DNA of 64,000 bases from Variovorax boronicumulans (GTDB lineage: Bacteria; Pseudomonadota; Gammaproteobacteria; Burkholderiales; Burkholderiaceae_C), in NCBI RefSeq assembly GCF_019352895.1, contig NZ_JAAAFX010000004.1, positions 584,214-648,213 on the forward strand, in the 5' to 3' direction. Positions 46,131-54,513 of this stretch are shown here, one piece after another; position 1 is the first letter of the stretch, and every line of letters begins with the position of its first letter. Below the pieces are notes generated by a model. It saw only the letters and a program-made list of their open reading frames with translations, did not search any database and was not told where the DNA came from. Both the position numbers and the translations under genes were made by a program.

Positions 46131-47771
46131 CTACTTGCGCAGGCTCTTCACCGCGCCCGAGAAGAAGCTGTAGAGCGCATCCCCGGCGATCACGCCGCCC
46201 GCGAAGACCTCGAGCTTTTCGCGCGCCGAGGCGCCGACCACGCGGTGCACGACCAGCCGGCAGCCGATGCCGGCCGCGACCATCCAGCCGGCCATGGGGC
46301 TCGCGATCAACAGGCCGGTGGCGAACAGCACGCCCAGCTGCTGGCGCGCGCCGCCCAGGATCTGCAGGACGGCGCCGGGCACGGCCCACAGCGCGAGGTT
46401 GCGTGCGGTGTCCAGCGAGATGCCGGCCTTGATGGCCGCCACATAGGCCGCGTTGATGGGCGCGGTCTGGTGGTTGGCGAAGAACATGCGGTAGGTGCAG
46501 GCCACCACCACGATGGCCACGCCGAAGCCCACCATGCCCGCGATCATCTGTTCGCGCCGGCCGTCCAGTTCGAAGGCCGTGTCCGACGTCTCGCCGCGCA
46601 GGATGTGGCCGGCCTTGAGGTCGTAGCCCATGTCGGCGAAGGCCGGGCCGGTGGCGGCCGAGAAGCCGGCCAGCACCACCAGCGCCTCGGGCGGGAAGCC
46701 GATCAGGATGCCGATCAGCAGCGAGATCAGCGCCACCGCGAAGGCCGGGAACCAGCCCGAGTGCATGGCCGCGATGCCCACGATCAGTTCGTGCACGAAG
46801 GCCGCGAAGGTGCCGTAGACCACGAAGCACACCAGCATGGCGGGCGACATGCCGGTGTACACGCCCGTGCCCACGGCCAGCAGCACCATGATCGCGAGGT
46901 AGCCGACGCTGCCAAGACGCAGCGAGCGGCCGAGTGCCGTGGCGCCGCGCGCTTCCTGTGCGGCGACCGCGGCCGGGGCGCCCGCCGTGCGCTCGCGCTT
47001 GTGCAGCACCACCCGCGCCACCTGCACCAGCGCCACGATGCCGGCACCGATCATCATCCCGTGCGGCACGTAGAGCGCGCCGATGTCCAGCCCGAACAGC
47101 GGCGCCGAATAGCCGCGCACCAGCAGGCCGATGCCGAAGGCGGTCATCGCGCCCAGCCCGCCGATCAGCGCCACGCCGAAGGCCGACATCGGCAGCTTGA
47201 ACACCGCGCCCGCCACGCCGGTGGCCAGCCCGCCCAGCAGCAGCCAGGCCTGCTTGCCGCCGCCGTCGCCGGCCTTGATCGCCTCGGCCGCAGCGATGCC
47301 CAGCGGCCAGGGGTTCTTCGCGGGGAAGGCCGGCGTGTCGAACATGCGGTAGAGCAGCCAGGCGTCGAGCAGCATCGCCAGGCTCACGCCGACGAGCATG
47401 GGCACCACCATGTCGGGCAGGCCGAACAGGAAGGGGATGCCGATCGGCAGGAACAGGCTGTTGGCCGCGCCGAAGGTGGCCGAGGAGATGCTGGTCTGCG
47501 CCAGGTTCTGCGCATGCACCGAACGGAAGCCGCGGAACATGGCCAGCGGCACGCGCGCCAGCGTCATGGCCGCGAGCGCACCGATCAGCGAGGTGCTGGG
47601 CGTGATGCCCAGGCTGGCCAGCATCTGGATGCCGACGATGGCGCCGAACACGCTCAGCACCACCGTGAGGACCAGGTTGGCGGGCGCCAGCGCCTTCGGA
47701 TGCAGCTCGGTGGGCGCAGGGCCTGCGTTGTCGGCCTGGAGCGGTCCGGCCGCCCTCGCTTCATGGGTCAT
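46131..47771 (-). CDS. OPT/YSL-family transporter
   Basis: A 546-residue inner-membrane protein with about 14 hydrophobic segments of the oligopeptide transporter superfamily (PLAMFRGFRSVHAQNLAQTS, FPAKNPWPLGIAAAEAI, ATGPAFADMGYDLKAGHILRG). The family moves small peptides, metal chelates or other amides. The start at 47771 follows AAGGAAG; upstream in-frame starts run into the operator. With DUF917 downstream and the IclR gene divergent, it forms a compact uptake-and-use unit. Substrate unknown; a hydantoin-, peptide- or ureide-like amide is possible. Confidence 0.85.
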   Translation of the reverse strand: MTHEARAAGPLQADNAGPAPTELHPKALAPANLVLTVVLSVFGAIVGIQMLASLGITPSTSLIGALAAMTLARVPLAMFRGFRSVHAQNLAQTSISSATFGAANSLFLPIGIPFLFGLPDMVVPMLVGVSLAMLLDAWLLYRMFDTPAFPAKNPWPLGIAAAEAIKAGDGGGKQAWLLLGGLATGVAGAVFKLPMSAFGVALIGGLGAMTAFGIGLLVRGYSAPLFGLDIGALYVPHGMMIGAGIVALVQVARVVLHKRERTAGAPAAVAAQEARGATALGRSLRLGSVGYLAIMVLLAVGTGVYTGMSPAMLVCFVVYGTFAAFVHELIVGIAAMHSGWFPAFAVALISLLIGILIGFPPEALVVLAGFSAATGPAFADMGYDLKAGHILRGETSDTAFELDGRREQMIAGMVGFGVAIVVVACTYRMFFANHQTAPINAAYVAAIKAGISLDTARNLALWAVPGAVLQILGGARQQLGVLFATGLLIASPMAGWMVAAGIGCRLVVHRVVGASAREKLEVFAGGVIAGDALYSFFSGAVKSLRK

Positions 47772-47785
47772 GGTTCTTCCTTGTA

Positions 47786-47822
47786 GTTCCATTTTATGGA
47801 ACCATATCCAATAAAATTGAAC
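47786..47822. promoter_or_regulatory. IclR-type operator between OPT transporter and iclR-like gene
   Basis: Perfect inverted repeat GTTCCAT-TTT-ATGGAAC at 47786-47802, with a degenerate second copy at 47806-47822 (ATCCAATAAAATTGAAC), 20 bp on. It lies in the region between the divergent transporter and IclR-family genes. Palindromes of this size are typical IclR sites. Confidence 0.7.
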
Positions 47823-47927
47823 CAATGATAGAACCGCACCTTGCGCTGTCAAGGCCGGTTCACCCTGATCGGCCAAACGGCGCAGGGGTGGAACCTATGA
47901 TTCCCCCCTCGCCAACTCCCTTGAACT

Positions 47928-48701
47928 ATGAGCACTCTCGCCAACGCCATGGACGTCCTGAAGCTGATCGCGCGGCTGCGTCGCGACATCACGGTGACCG
48001 ACGTGGTGAACGAGCTGGGCCTGCCCAAGAGCTCGGCCTCGCGCACGCTGAGCATGATGGCCGGCTACGGTTTTCTCGACCGCGACGCCGCCACGCGCGC
48101 CTACCGCCCGGGCGGCGTGATCATGGAAGCCTCCTACCACTTCCGCGCCTCGCACAACGCCGCCTCGCTGGTCGAGGAGGCGCTCGACGCGCTGGTGCGC
48201 GAGACCGGCTTCACCGGCTACGTCAACGTGCTCGAGGGCATCGACACGCTGGTGATCCAGATGCGCATCGGCGCCGGTGCGCTGCAGATCTACACGCCGC
48301 CGGGCAGCCGCGCGCCGGCCTACTCCAGCGCCATGGGCCGCGCGCTGCTGGCCCGCGCCAGCGACGCGGAGGTGACGGCGCTGTTCGAGCCCCGGCTCGA
48401 CCGCGCCCAGGGCGATGCGCCCAAGACGCGCAAGGAGCTGCTGGCGCGGCTGGCGGTGATCCGCGCCAGCGGCTGGGCGCTGTCGCGCGGCGAGGCCGTG
48501 CCCAACGTGGCGGGCATCTCCTCCTCGGTGTTCGACTCGGCCACGCGCCAGAGCTATGCCTTCGGCATCGCGCTGCCGGCCGACACGCTGACGGACGCGT
48601 TGGTCGAACGCTTCGGCGGCATCGTGCGCGATGCGGCGGCCAGCGTGGGCAAGCGGGTCGGCGACCCGTATTGGCTCGGCTTTGGTGCAGCCGAAGCCTG
48701 A
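47928..48701 (+). CDS. IclR family transcriptional regulator
   Basis: A 257-residue IclR regulator. The N-terminal winged helix (about residues 5-65: LIARLRRDITVTDVVNELGLPKSSASRTLSMM) is followed by the GAF-like ligand domain with YSSAMGRALLA and FGIALPADTLTDAL. It is divergent from the OPT transporter and DUF917 genes; the palindrome at 47786-47802 is its likely binding site. An ABC-transporter operon follows on the same strand after 140 bp and could also be a target. Confidence 0.92.
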   Translation: MSTLANAMDVLKLIARLRRDITVTDVVNELGLPKSSASRTLSMMAGYGFLDRDAATRAYRPGGVIMEASYHFRASHNAASLVEEALDALVRETGFTGYVNVLEGIDTLVIQMRIGAGALQIYTPPGSRAPAYSSAMGRALLARASDAEVTALFEPRLDRAQGDAPKTRKELLARLAVIRASGWALSRGEAVPNVAGISSSVFDSATRQSYAFGIALPADTLTDALVERFGGIVRDAAASVGKRVGDPYWLGFGAAEA

Positions 48702-48841
48702 TCTCCACGCCCGTGCTTTGAAGGGGTGCGCGACGCACCATCCTGTGATCTCTTGAAAGGCCTGCACCAATCGCGTGCGGGCACCGTTTTTGCTTTGGAT
48801 GTGGGGAACACCTCTGCATTCATCTTTCAAGGATCGCCCGC

Positions 48842-49873
48842 ATGAACAAGCGCCAACTGCTCCAGTCCTTCCTTGCCGCCTCGGCGCTCAGCTTCGGTCT
48901 CTCGCCAGTCTTCGCCCAGGGCACGACACCGATCAAGTTCCAGCTGGACTGGCGCTTCGAAGGACCGGCCGCGCTGTTCCTGCACCCGGCCGCCAAGGGC
49001 TACTTCAAGAACGCCGGGCTCGACGTGACCATCGACGCGGGCAACGGCTCGGGCGGCACGGTCACGCGCGTGGCCTCGGGCGCCTACGAGATGGGCTTCG
49101 CCGACCTCGCGGCGCTGATGGAATTCCACGCCAACAACCCCGACAGCCCCAACAAGCCGGTCGCGGTGATGATGGTCTACAACAACACGCCGGCCTCGGT
49201 CATGGCGCTCAAGAAGAGCGGCATCACCAAGCCCGCGGACCTGGCCGGCAAGAAGCTGGGCGCGCCGGTGTTCGACGCGGGCCGCCGCGCCTTCCCGATC
49301 TTCGCCAAGGCCAACAACGTGGGCGCGGTCAACTGGACCGCGATGGACCCGAGCCTGCGCGAGACCATGCTGGTGCGCGGCGACATCGACGCCATCACCG
49401 GCTTCACCTTCACCTCGCTGCTCAACCTCGAGGCGCGCGGCGCCAAGGCGGCCGACGTGGTGATCCTGCCCTACCCCGACTACGGCGTGAAGCTCTACGG
49501 CAACGTGATCATCGCGTCGCCCAAGCTGATCAAGGAGAACCCGGCGGCGGTGAAGGCCTTCCTCTCGGCCTTCGCCAAGGGCGCCAAGGAAGTCATCGCC
49601 AACCCGGCCGTGGCGATCGAATCGGTCAAGGCACGCGACGGCATCATCGACAGCAAGCTCGAGACGCGCCGCCTGCAGCTGGCCATCGACACCGTGATCA
49701 ACAGCCCCGATGCGCGGGCCGAAGGCTTCGGCGCGGTCAACGCCGGCCGCATGGCGCTGATGGCCTCGCAGGTGTCGGACGCCTTCAACACCAAGACACG
49801 CGTGAGCCCCGATGCGGTGTGGACCGCGGCGCTGCTGCCGCCCGCGGCCGAACTCAACATCCTCAAGAAGTGA
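48842..49873 (+). CDS. ABC transporter substrate-binding protein (NMT1/THI5, SsuA/NrtA type)
   Basis: A 343-residue periplasmic protein with a signal peptide (cleavage after VFAQ at about residue 25). The binding domain begins IKFQLDWRFEGPAALFLHPAAKGYF, typical of NMT1/THI5-like proteins that bind pyrimidine precursors, sulfonates, nitrate or other small aromatics. It is the first gene of a binding protein-ATPase-permease-deaminase operon; its stop overlaps the ATPase start by one base (TGATG). Confidence 0.92.
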   Translation: MNKRQLLQSFLAASALSFGLSPVFAQGTTPIKFQLDWRFEGPAALFLHPAAKGYFKNAGLDVTIDAGNGSGGTVTRVASGAYEMGFADLAALMEFHANNPDSPNKPVAVMMVYNNTPASVMALKKSGITKPADLAGKKLGAPVFDAGRRAFPIFAKANNVGAVNWTAMDPSLRETMLVRGDIDAITGFTFTSLLNLEARGAKAADVVILPYPDYGVKLYGNVIIASPKLIKENPAAVKAFLSAFAKGAKEVIANPAVAIESVKARDGIIDSKLETRRLQLAIDTVINSPDARAEGFGAVNAGRMALMASQVSDAFNTKTRVSPDAVWTAALLPPAAELNILKK

Positions 49874-50730
49874 TGGCCGACGCACCCGGCACCGGCGCCC
49901 CCTTCGTCGACTTCCAGGACGTCTGGCTCGCCTACAACGAAGAACTGCTGCGCGAGAACCACTTCGCGGTCGAGGCCATCGACCTGAAGGTCAAGCGCGG
50001 CGAGTTCATCGCCATCGTCGGCCCTTCGGGCTGCGGCAAGTCCACCTTCATGAAGCTCACGACCGGGCTCAAGATGCCTTCGATGGGCAAGATCCGCATC
50101 GACGGCCAGCCCGTGACCGGCCCGCTCAAGATCTCGGGCATGGCCTTCCAGGCGCCCTCGCTGCTGCCCTGGCGCACCACGGTCGACAACGTGCTGCTGC
50201 CGCTGGAGATCGTCGAGCCCTACCGCTCGAGCTTCAAGGCCAAACGCAAGGAGTACGTCGAGCGCGCGCGCAAGCTGCTGCAGAAAGTGGGCCTTGCGGG
50301 CTATGAAGACAAGTTCCCTTGGCAGCTCTCGGGCGGCATGCAGCAGCGCGCGAGCATCTGCCGCGCGCTGATCCACGAGCCCAAGATGCTGCTGCTCGAC
50401 GAGCCCTTCGGCGCGCTCGACGCCTTCACGCGCGAAGAGCTGTGGTGCATCCTGCGCGACCTCTGGACCGAGCAGCAGTTCAACGTGATCCTGGTCACGC
50501 ACGACCTGCGCGAGAGCGTGTTCCTGGCCGACACGGTCTACGTGATGAGCAAGAGCCCGGGCCGCTTCGTGGTCAAGCGCGAGATCGAGCTGCCGCGCCC
50601 GCGCGAGCTCGAGCTCACCTACACCAAGGAATTCACCGACATCGTGCTCGAGCTGCGCAGCCACATCGGCGCCATCCGCAACACCGGCATCTCAGCCGCC
50701 CAGACCGCCGCCGCAGGAGCCGCCGCATGA
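49873..50730 (+). CDS. ABC transporter ATP-binding protein (SsuB/NrtD type)
   Basis: A 285-residue ATPase. Walker A is GPSGCGKST near residue 55, the signature LSGGMQQRAS, Walker B MLLLDEPFGALD and H-loop VTHD follow. A long insert before the signature (YRSSFKAKRKEYVERARK) is visible. It powers uptake of the substrate bound by the protein encoded upstream; the permease start overlaps its stop by 4 bp. Confidence 0.94.
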   Translation: MADAPGTGAPFVDFQDVWLAYNEELLRENHFAVEAIDLKVKRGEFIAIVGPSGCGKSTFMKLTTGLKMPSMGKIRIDGQPVTGPLKISGMAFQAPSLLPWRTTVDNVLLPLEIVEPYRSSFKAKRKEYVERARKLLQKVGLAGYEDKFPWQLSGGMQQRASICRALIHEPKMLLLDEPFGALDAFTREELWCILRDLWTEQQFNVILVTHDLRESVFLADTVYVMSKSPGRFVVKREIELPRPRELELTYTKEFTDIVLELRSHIGAIRNTGISAAQTAAAGAAA

Positions 50731-51500
50731 AGAAGAACAGCAAGCAGATCGAACGCTGGTCGCCCTGGATCCTGCTGGTCGCGGTGCTCGTGCTGTGGCA
50801 GATCGTCTGCTCGGGCTTCGAGGTGTCGGACTTCATCTTCCCGAGCCCGATCCGCATCTGGAACCAGTTCTGGGAGTTCAAGGAAATCATCGCGGGCCAT
50901 GCCTGGCGCACCTTCTGGGTCACGATGGCGGGCTTCGGCCTGGCGATCGTGGTGGGCGTGCTGCTGGGCTTCGTGGTCGGCAGCTCGCGCCTCGCGTATG
51001 CGGCGATGTACCCGCTGATGACGGCCTTCAACGCGCTGCCCAAGGCGGCCTTCGTGCCGATCCTGGTGGTGTGGTTCGGCATCGGCGTCGGGCCGGCCAT
51101 CCTCACGGCCTTCCTGATCAGCTTCTTCCCGATCATGGTGAACATCGCGACCGGCCTGGCCACGCTCGAGCCGGAGCTGGAGGACGTGCTGCGCGTGCTG
51201 GGTGCCAAGCGCTGGGACGTGCTGATGAAGATCGGCCTGCCGCGCTCCATGCCCTACTTCTTCGCCTCGCTCAAGGTCGCGATCACGCTGGCCTTCGTCG
51301 GCACCACGGTCAGCGAGATGACCGCCGCCAACGAGGGCATCGGCTACCTGCTGATCTCCGCGGGCTCGGCCATGCAGATGGGCCTGGCCTTCGCGGGCCT
51401 GATGGTGGTGGGCGCGATGGCGATGGCCATGTACGAACTGTTCAGCGTGGTCGAGAAGCACACCACGGGCTGGGCGCATCGCGGATCACAAGACCAATAA
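50727..51500 (+). CDS. ABC transporter permease (SsuC/TauC type)
   Basis: A 257-residue inner-membrane permease with about six helices. The cytoplasmic EAA loop is seen at EPELEDVLRVLGAKRWDVLMKIGLPRSMPY, the contact with the ATPase. It completes the importer encoded from 48842. A nucleoside deaminase gene follows 7 bp downstream, linking the transported compound to deamination of a ring amine. Confidence 0.94.
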   Translation: MKKNSKQIERWSPWILLVAVLVLWQIVCSGFEVSDFIFPSPIRIWNQFWEFKEIIAGHAWRTFWVTMAGFGLAIVVGVLLGFVVGSSRLAYAAMYPLMTAFNALPKAAFVPILVVWFGIGVGPAILTAFLISFFPIMVNIATGLATLEPELEDVLRVLGAKRWDVLMKIGLPRSMPYFFASLKVAITLAFVGTTVSEMTAANEGIGYLLISAGSAMQMGLAFAGLMVVGAMAMAMYELFSVVEKHTTGWAHRGSQDQ

Positions 51501-51507
51501 TGGGCGG

Positions 51508-51993
51508 ATGACACCTGAACAGATCACCAAGGCGCTGCGCCGCGCCGACACCGTGGCCCGGCGCGCGATGGCCATGGGCCGCCACCCCTTCGGCGCGGTG
51601 CTGGTCGCGCCCGACGGCGAGACGGTGCTGGCCGAGCAGGGCAACATCGACACGGTGCAGCATGCCGAGGCCACGCTGGCGCGCACCGCGGCACTCAACT
51701 GGCCGGCCGACTACCTGTGGCAGTGCACGCTGGTCACGACCTTCGAGCCCTGCGCCATGTGCGCGGGCACGGCCTACTGGGCCAACATCGGCCGCGTCGT
51801 CTATGGCGCCGAGGAATCGGCGCTGCTCGCGCTGACCGGCGACCATCCCGAGAACCCGACGCTGTCGCTGCCCTGCCGCGAGGTCTTCGCACGCGGCCAG
51901 AAACGCATCGAGGTGATCGGACCGGTGGCCGAAGTGGCCGACGAGATGACCGCCACGCACCGCGGCTTCTGGGCGCGCGACGGCGCCGGCTGA
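51508..51993 (+). CDS. nucleoside/nucleobase deaminase (CDA fold), transporter-linked
   Basis: A 161-residue zinc deaminase. HAE (in VQHAEATLA) and PCAMC give the zinc ligands and catalytic Glu. The overall pattern (HPFGAVLVAPDG, YWANIGRVVYG) is like guanine/cytosine deaminases and tRNA-adenosine deaminase relatives. It follows the ABC permease by 7 bp, so it acts on the imported compound or a product. A second deaminase of the same type lies at 55539-56060. Substrate likely a nucleobase or an aminated N-heterocycle. Confidence 0.88.
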   Translation: MTPEQITKALRRADTVARRAMAMGRHPFGAVLVAPDGETVLAEQGNIDTVQHAEATLARTAALNWPADYLWQCTLVTTFEPCAMCAGTAYWANIGRVVYGAEESALLALTGDHPENPTLSLPCREVFARGQKRIEVIGPVAEVADEMTATHRGFWARDGAG

Positions 51994-52051
51994 GCGGACG
52001 CGGTCGCCAAGTGGTTACAGTGGCGCGGGCCTTTCCTTGCCCTCTGCCTCC

Positions 52052-52597
52052 ATGACCCAAATCCAAGCCCGCCGCCAACTCATCGTCATCCTTCTCCTGT
52101 GCGTCGCCCTGGGCGGCGCCGCGCTGCGGCACCTGAGCGCCCCCGGCACCACCGCGCGCGACATCGGCACGCTGCTGATGCTGCTGTGGATTCCAGTGAT
52201 CGGCAACGTGATCGCCTGGCTGATCGGCCGCGTCAGGCGCAAGCCCGCGGCCGAGGCGCCGGTCGCCCCCTTCGCCGAGGCCGCGCCCTTCCGGGCGCAA
52301 GTGCAGGTCGAGCTCACGCTGCGCCCGCCCTCGGTGCCGGCCGAGGACATCGTCATCGCCGAAGGCGAGCATCACTGCGCCTTCGTGCTCGGCAACGAGG
52401 GCTTCTCGGGCAAATGGCAGGTGCCTGAGGGCGGTTCGTTCCGGCGCGGCACGGCGCAGGTGCTGCCGGTCGAGTTCCTCACGCCGGCGCTCGCGCTGCC
52501 GAAGTTCCAGCCCGGCACGGTGTTCCGCATGCTGGTGGGCGACTCCTTCGTCGGCGACGGGCGGGTGCTGCAAGTACTCGACGCGTCAGCGGCTTAG
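52052..52597 (+). CDS. hypothetical membrane protein, two N-terminal helices
   Basis: A 181-residue protein not assigned to a family. Two hydrophobic segments (about residues 8-24 and 37-58) are followed by a soluble domain rich in Pro/Ala and then beta-like stretches (VQVELTLRPPSVPAEDIVI). It is probably anchored in the inner membrane. The ATG at 52052 lacks a clear ribosome site; a TTG at 52037 is in frame. Its end overlaps the convergent OsmC gene by 4 bp. Confidence 0.7.
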   Translation: MTQIQARRQLIVILLLCVALGGAALRHLSAPGTTARDIGTLLMLLWIPVIGNVIAWLIGRVRRKPAAEAPVAPFAEAAPFRAQVQVELTLRPPSVPAEDIVIAEGEHHCAFVLGNEGFSGKWQVPEGGSFRRGTAQVLPVEFLTPALALPKFQPGTVFRMLVGDSFVGDGRVLQVLDASAA

Positions 52598-52992
52598 GCC
52601 CAGCCGGTTTCGATCTCGGTCTTCACGTCGACCATGAGCCGGTGCACCGGGCACTTGGCGGCCACGCGCAGCAGCTCGGCACGCTGCGCCTCGTCGAGCG
52701 CACCGGTCACGTGCAGCGAGGCCTTGAGCCGGTAGACGCCCTGGCGCTCCTGGCTGTCGTCGCGCTCGATCCTGACCTCGATGTCTTCGACCGGCATGTT
52801 CTTGCGCTGCGCGTAGAGCAGCACCGTGAGCGCCTTGCACGAGGCCAGCGCGGCGTCGTAGAGGTCGTGCGGGGACGGGCCCGCATCGGCCCCGCCGCCC
52901 ACGGGCGAGGCATCGACCGCGAAGGCGTGGTTGCGCACATGCACGGTGTGGCGCGTGCCGGAGGTGCCGTCGCGGCGGACTGAAATGCTCAT
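52594..52992 (-). CDS. OsmC family peroxidase/thiol protein
   Basis: A 132-residue OsmC/YhfA-type protein. The first reactive Cys is in AALASCKALTV near residue 54, the second in VAAKCPVHRLM near residue 113. The family reduces organic hydroperoxides using paired Cys. The ATG at 52992 has AGGAG upstream. It lies 49 bp downstream of the Rieske oxygenase stop on the same strand, so it may be co-transcribed. Confidence 0.88.
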   Translation of the reverse strand: MSISVRRDGTSGTRHTVHVRNHAFAVDASPVGGGADAGPSPHDLYDAALASCKALTVLLYAQRKNMPVEDIEVRIERDDSQERQGVYRLKASLHVTGALDEAQRAELLRVAAKCPVHRLMVDVKTEIETGWA

Positions 52993-53041
52993 GGGGGCTC
53001 CTGGGATGTGAGCGGCCATGGTAGCGCCGCCCCCCGCGCCC

Positions 53042-54118
53042 TCAGGCAGCCTGCATCAGCGGGATGGTGCGCGCGCCACGGTGCACCTCGCTCTCGCCGT
53101 GCCGGGCCAGCAGCTGCATCAGATGGCGCCGGATCATGATGCCGGGCTTGTCGGACTCCATCGAGTACTCGACGCCACGGCGGCGCGTGTCGACCATCGC
53201 ATCGGGGTCGGTCGATTCGAGGATGTCCTTGTCCTCGCGCGTGATCTCCTCGTCGAAGTCGATCAGCATCTGCGCCGGGCAGTCGGCCTCGGTGTCGTTG
53301 CGGTAGAGCCATTGGCACAGCTGCATGCGGCCGTCGTCGATGGGCGTGAAGCAGTTGATGATGATGTGGCGGATGCCCGAGGGGTACTCGATGTCGAGCC
53401 GGCGCGAGAAGGGCAGGAAGTAGGCGTTGCGCATGTGGCGCTGCGTCACCGGATCGCTCACGCCGCTGATCGCATGGAAGCGCGCCGGGTTGGCCGCGGC
53501 GATCACGGTCTCGGCATAGAAGCCGTTCTCGCGCTCGACGAAGTCGTAGGTGCTGGGCTTGGGCTTGTCGGGCACGCCGAAGGTGGCGCGATGCACGAAG
53601 CTGAAGTGCGAGTTGTCGAAGGAGTTCTCCAGCGCGCGCATCGGGCTGGTCTGCCATTCCTCGTGGAACTGGAAGATGGTGCGGTAGGCCGGGTCGTCGA
53701 ACTCCGGCACGGCGGGGATGTCGGCGATCGGGTCCTCCAGCGCGACCCAGGCGTAGCCATAGCGCGCGGTGCAGCGGTAGGCGGTGGTCCGGTACTCGGC
53801 CGAGATCTTGCGGTCGGCCTCGTACTGCGGAATGCGGATCACCTGGCCGCTGCGGTCGTAGGTCCAGCCGTGGTAGCCGCACTGGATCGCGCCCGATGCG
53901 CAGGCCTGGCCCTGCGCATCGACGCACCAGCCCTTCGAGAGCTTCGCGGTGCGGTGGCAGCAACGGTCGCGCAGCGCGGCCGGCTGGCCGTCGGCGTCGA
54001 TGAACAGCACGATGTCCTCGCCCAGCAGCCGGAACGGCTTGGGGCCCTGCGCCAGGTCGGTGAGCGGCATGACCGCATGCCAGAACTTGCGGAAGACGGG
54101 TTGTCGGGTGACGAGCAT
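53042..54118 (-). CDS. Rieske-type ring-hydroxylating oxygenase subunit
   Basis: A 358-residue oxygenase component. The Rieske cluster ligands are Cys53-x-His55 and Cys80-x2-His83, with 24 residues between the pairs, longer than the usual 15-17 and holding two extra Cys (65, 73). The catalytic iron site is NSFDNSHFSFVH with His171 and His176. No reductase or ferredoxin gene is beside it. Size and pattern fit single-subunit O- or N-demethylases and heterocycle monooxygenases. It is divergent from a binding-protein plus deaminase pair, which suggests attack on a substituted N-heterocycle; substrate is not shown by sequence. Confidence 0.88.
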   Translation of the reverse strand: MLVTRQPVFRKFWHAVMPLTDLAQGPKPFRLLGEDIVLFIDADGQPAALRDRCCHRTAKLSKGWCVDAQGQACASGAIQCGYHGWTYDRSGQVIRIPQYEADRKISAEYRTTAYRCTARYGYAWVALEDPIADIPAVPEFDDPAYRTIFQFHEEWQTSPMRALENSFDNSHFSFVHRATFGVPDKPKPSTYDFVERENGFYAETVIAAANPARFHAISGVSDPVTQRHMRNAYFLPFSRRLDIEYPSGIRHIIINCFTPIDDGRMQLCQWLYRNDTEADCPAQMLIDFDEEITREDKDILESTDPDAMVDTRRRGVEYSMESDKPGIMIRRHLMQLLARHGESEVHRGARTIPLMQAA

Positions 54119-54181
54119 GAGCGGACTCCTTCGGTTGCGTGGGAACAAACATGAAAGAGCAATTTCCCGCCGACCGTGCCG

Positions 54182-54417
54182 GCTGAACGCTTCTACTCTG
54201 AGCCGATGCACAAGCAAGTTGCGCACCAGAGGCTGTTTCTCTTGCGCCTTCCCCGCCGGGGGAAAGTCGAGAAGGGGACTGCGGCGTGCCCATCGAAGGC
54301 TGCGTGCCCCCACCCCTGCCCTCCCCCGGACGGGGAGGGAGCAAGACCGGGAGGCGAGAGAAACGCCCGCCTGGCATGCCTCGTGCTTGAAAGAACGCAA
54401 GAGTAGAAGCGTTCAGC
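54182..54417. repeat. inverted-repeat-bounded intergenic element containing repeat copy B
   Basis: A perfect 18-bp inverted repeat, GCTGAACGCTTCTACTCT at 54182-54199 and its complement at 54400-54417, bounds a 236-bp segment. Inside is copy B of the dispersed repeat (54247-54340; compare 18141-18245) and further partly matching arms. It fills most of the 395-bp region between the Rieske gene and the second binding-protein gene. It has no coding signal; it could fold as a long hairpin RNA or be a small non-autonomous mobile element. Confidence 0.65.
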
Positions 54418-54513
54418 AGCGCACCGCACCTCCCCCGTGCGCCGCCCGGAAATTGCTCTTGAATCGCCTGCTGCATGCGCAGCGGGTTTCCTTCAAGACG
54501 CCGGAGCTTTCTC

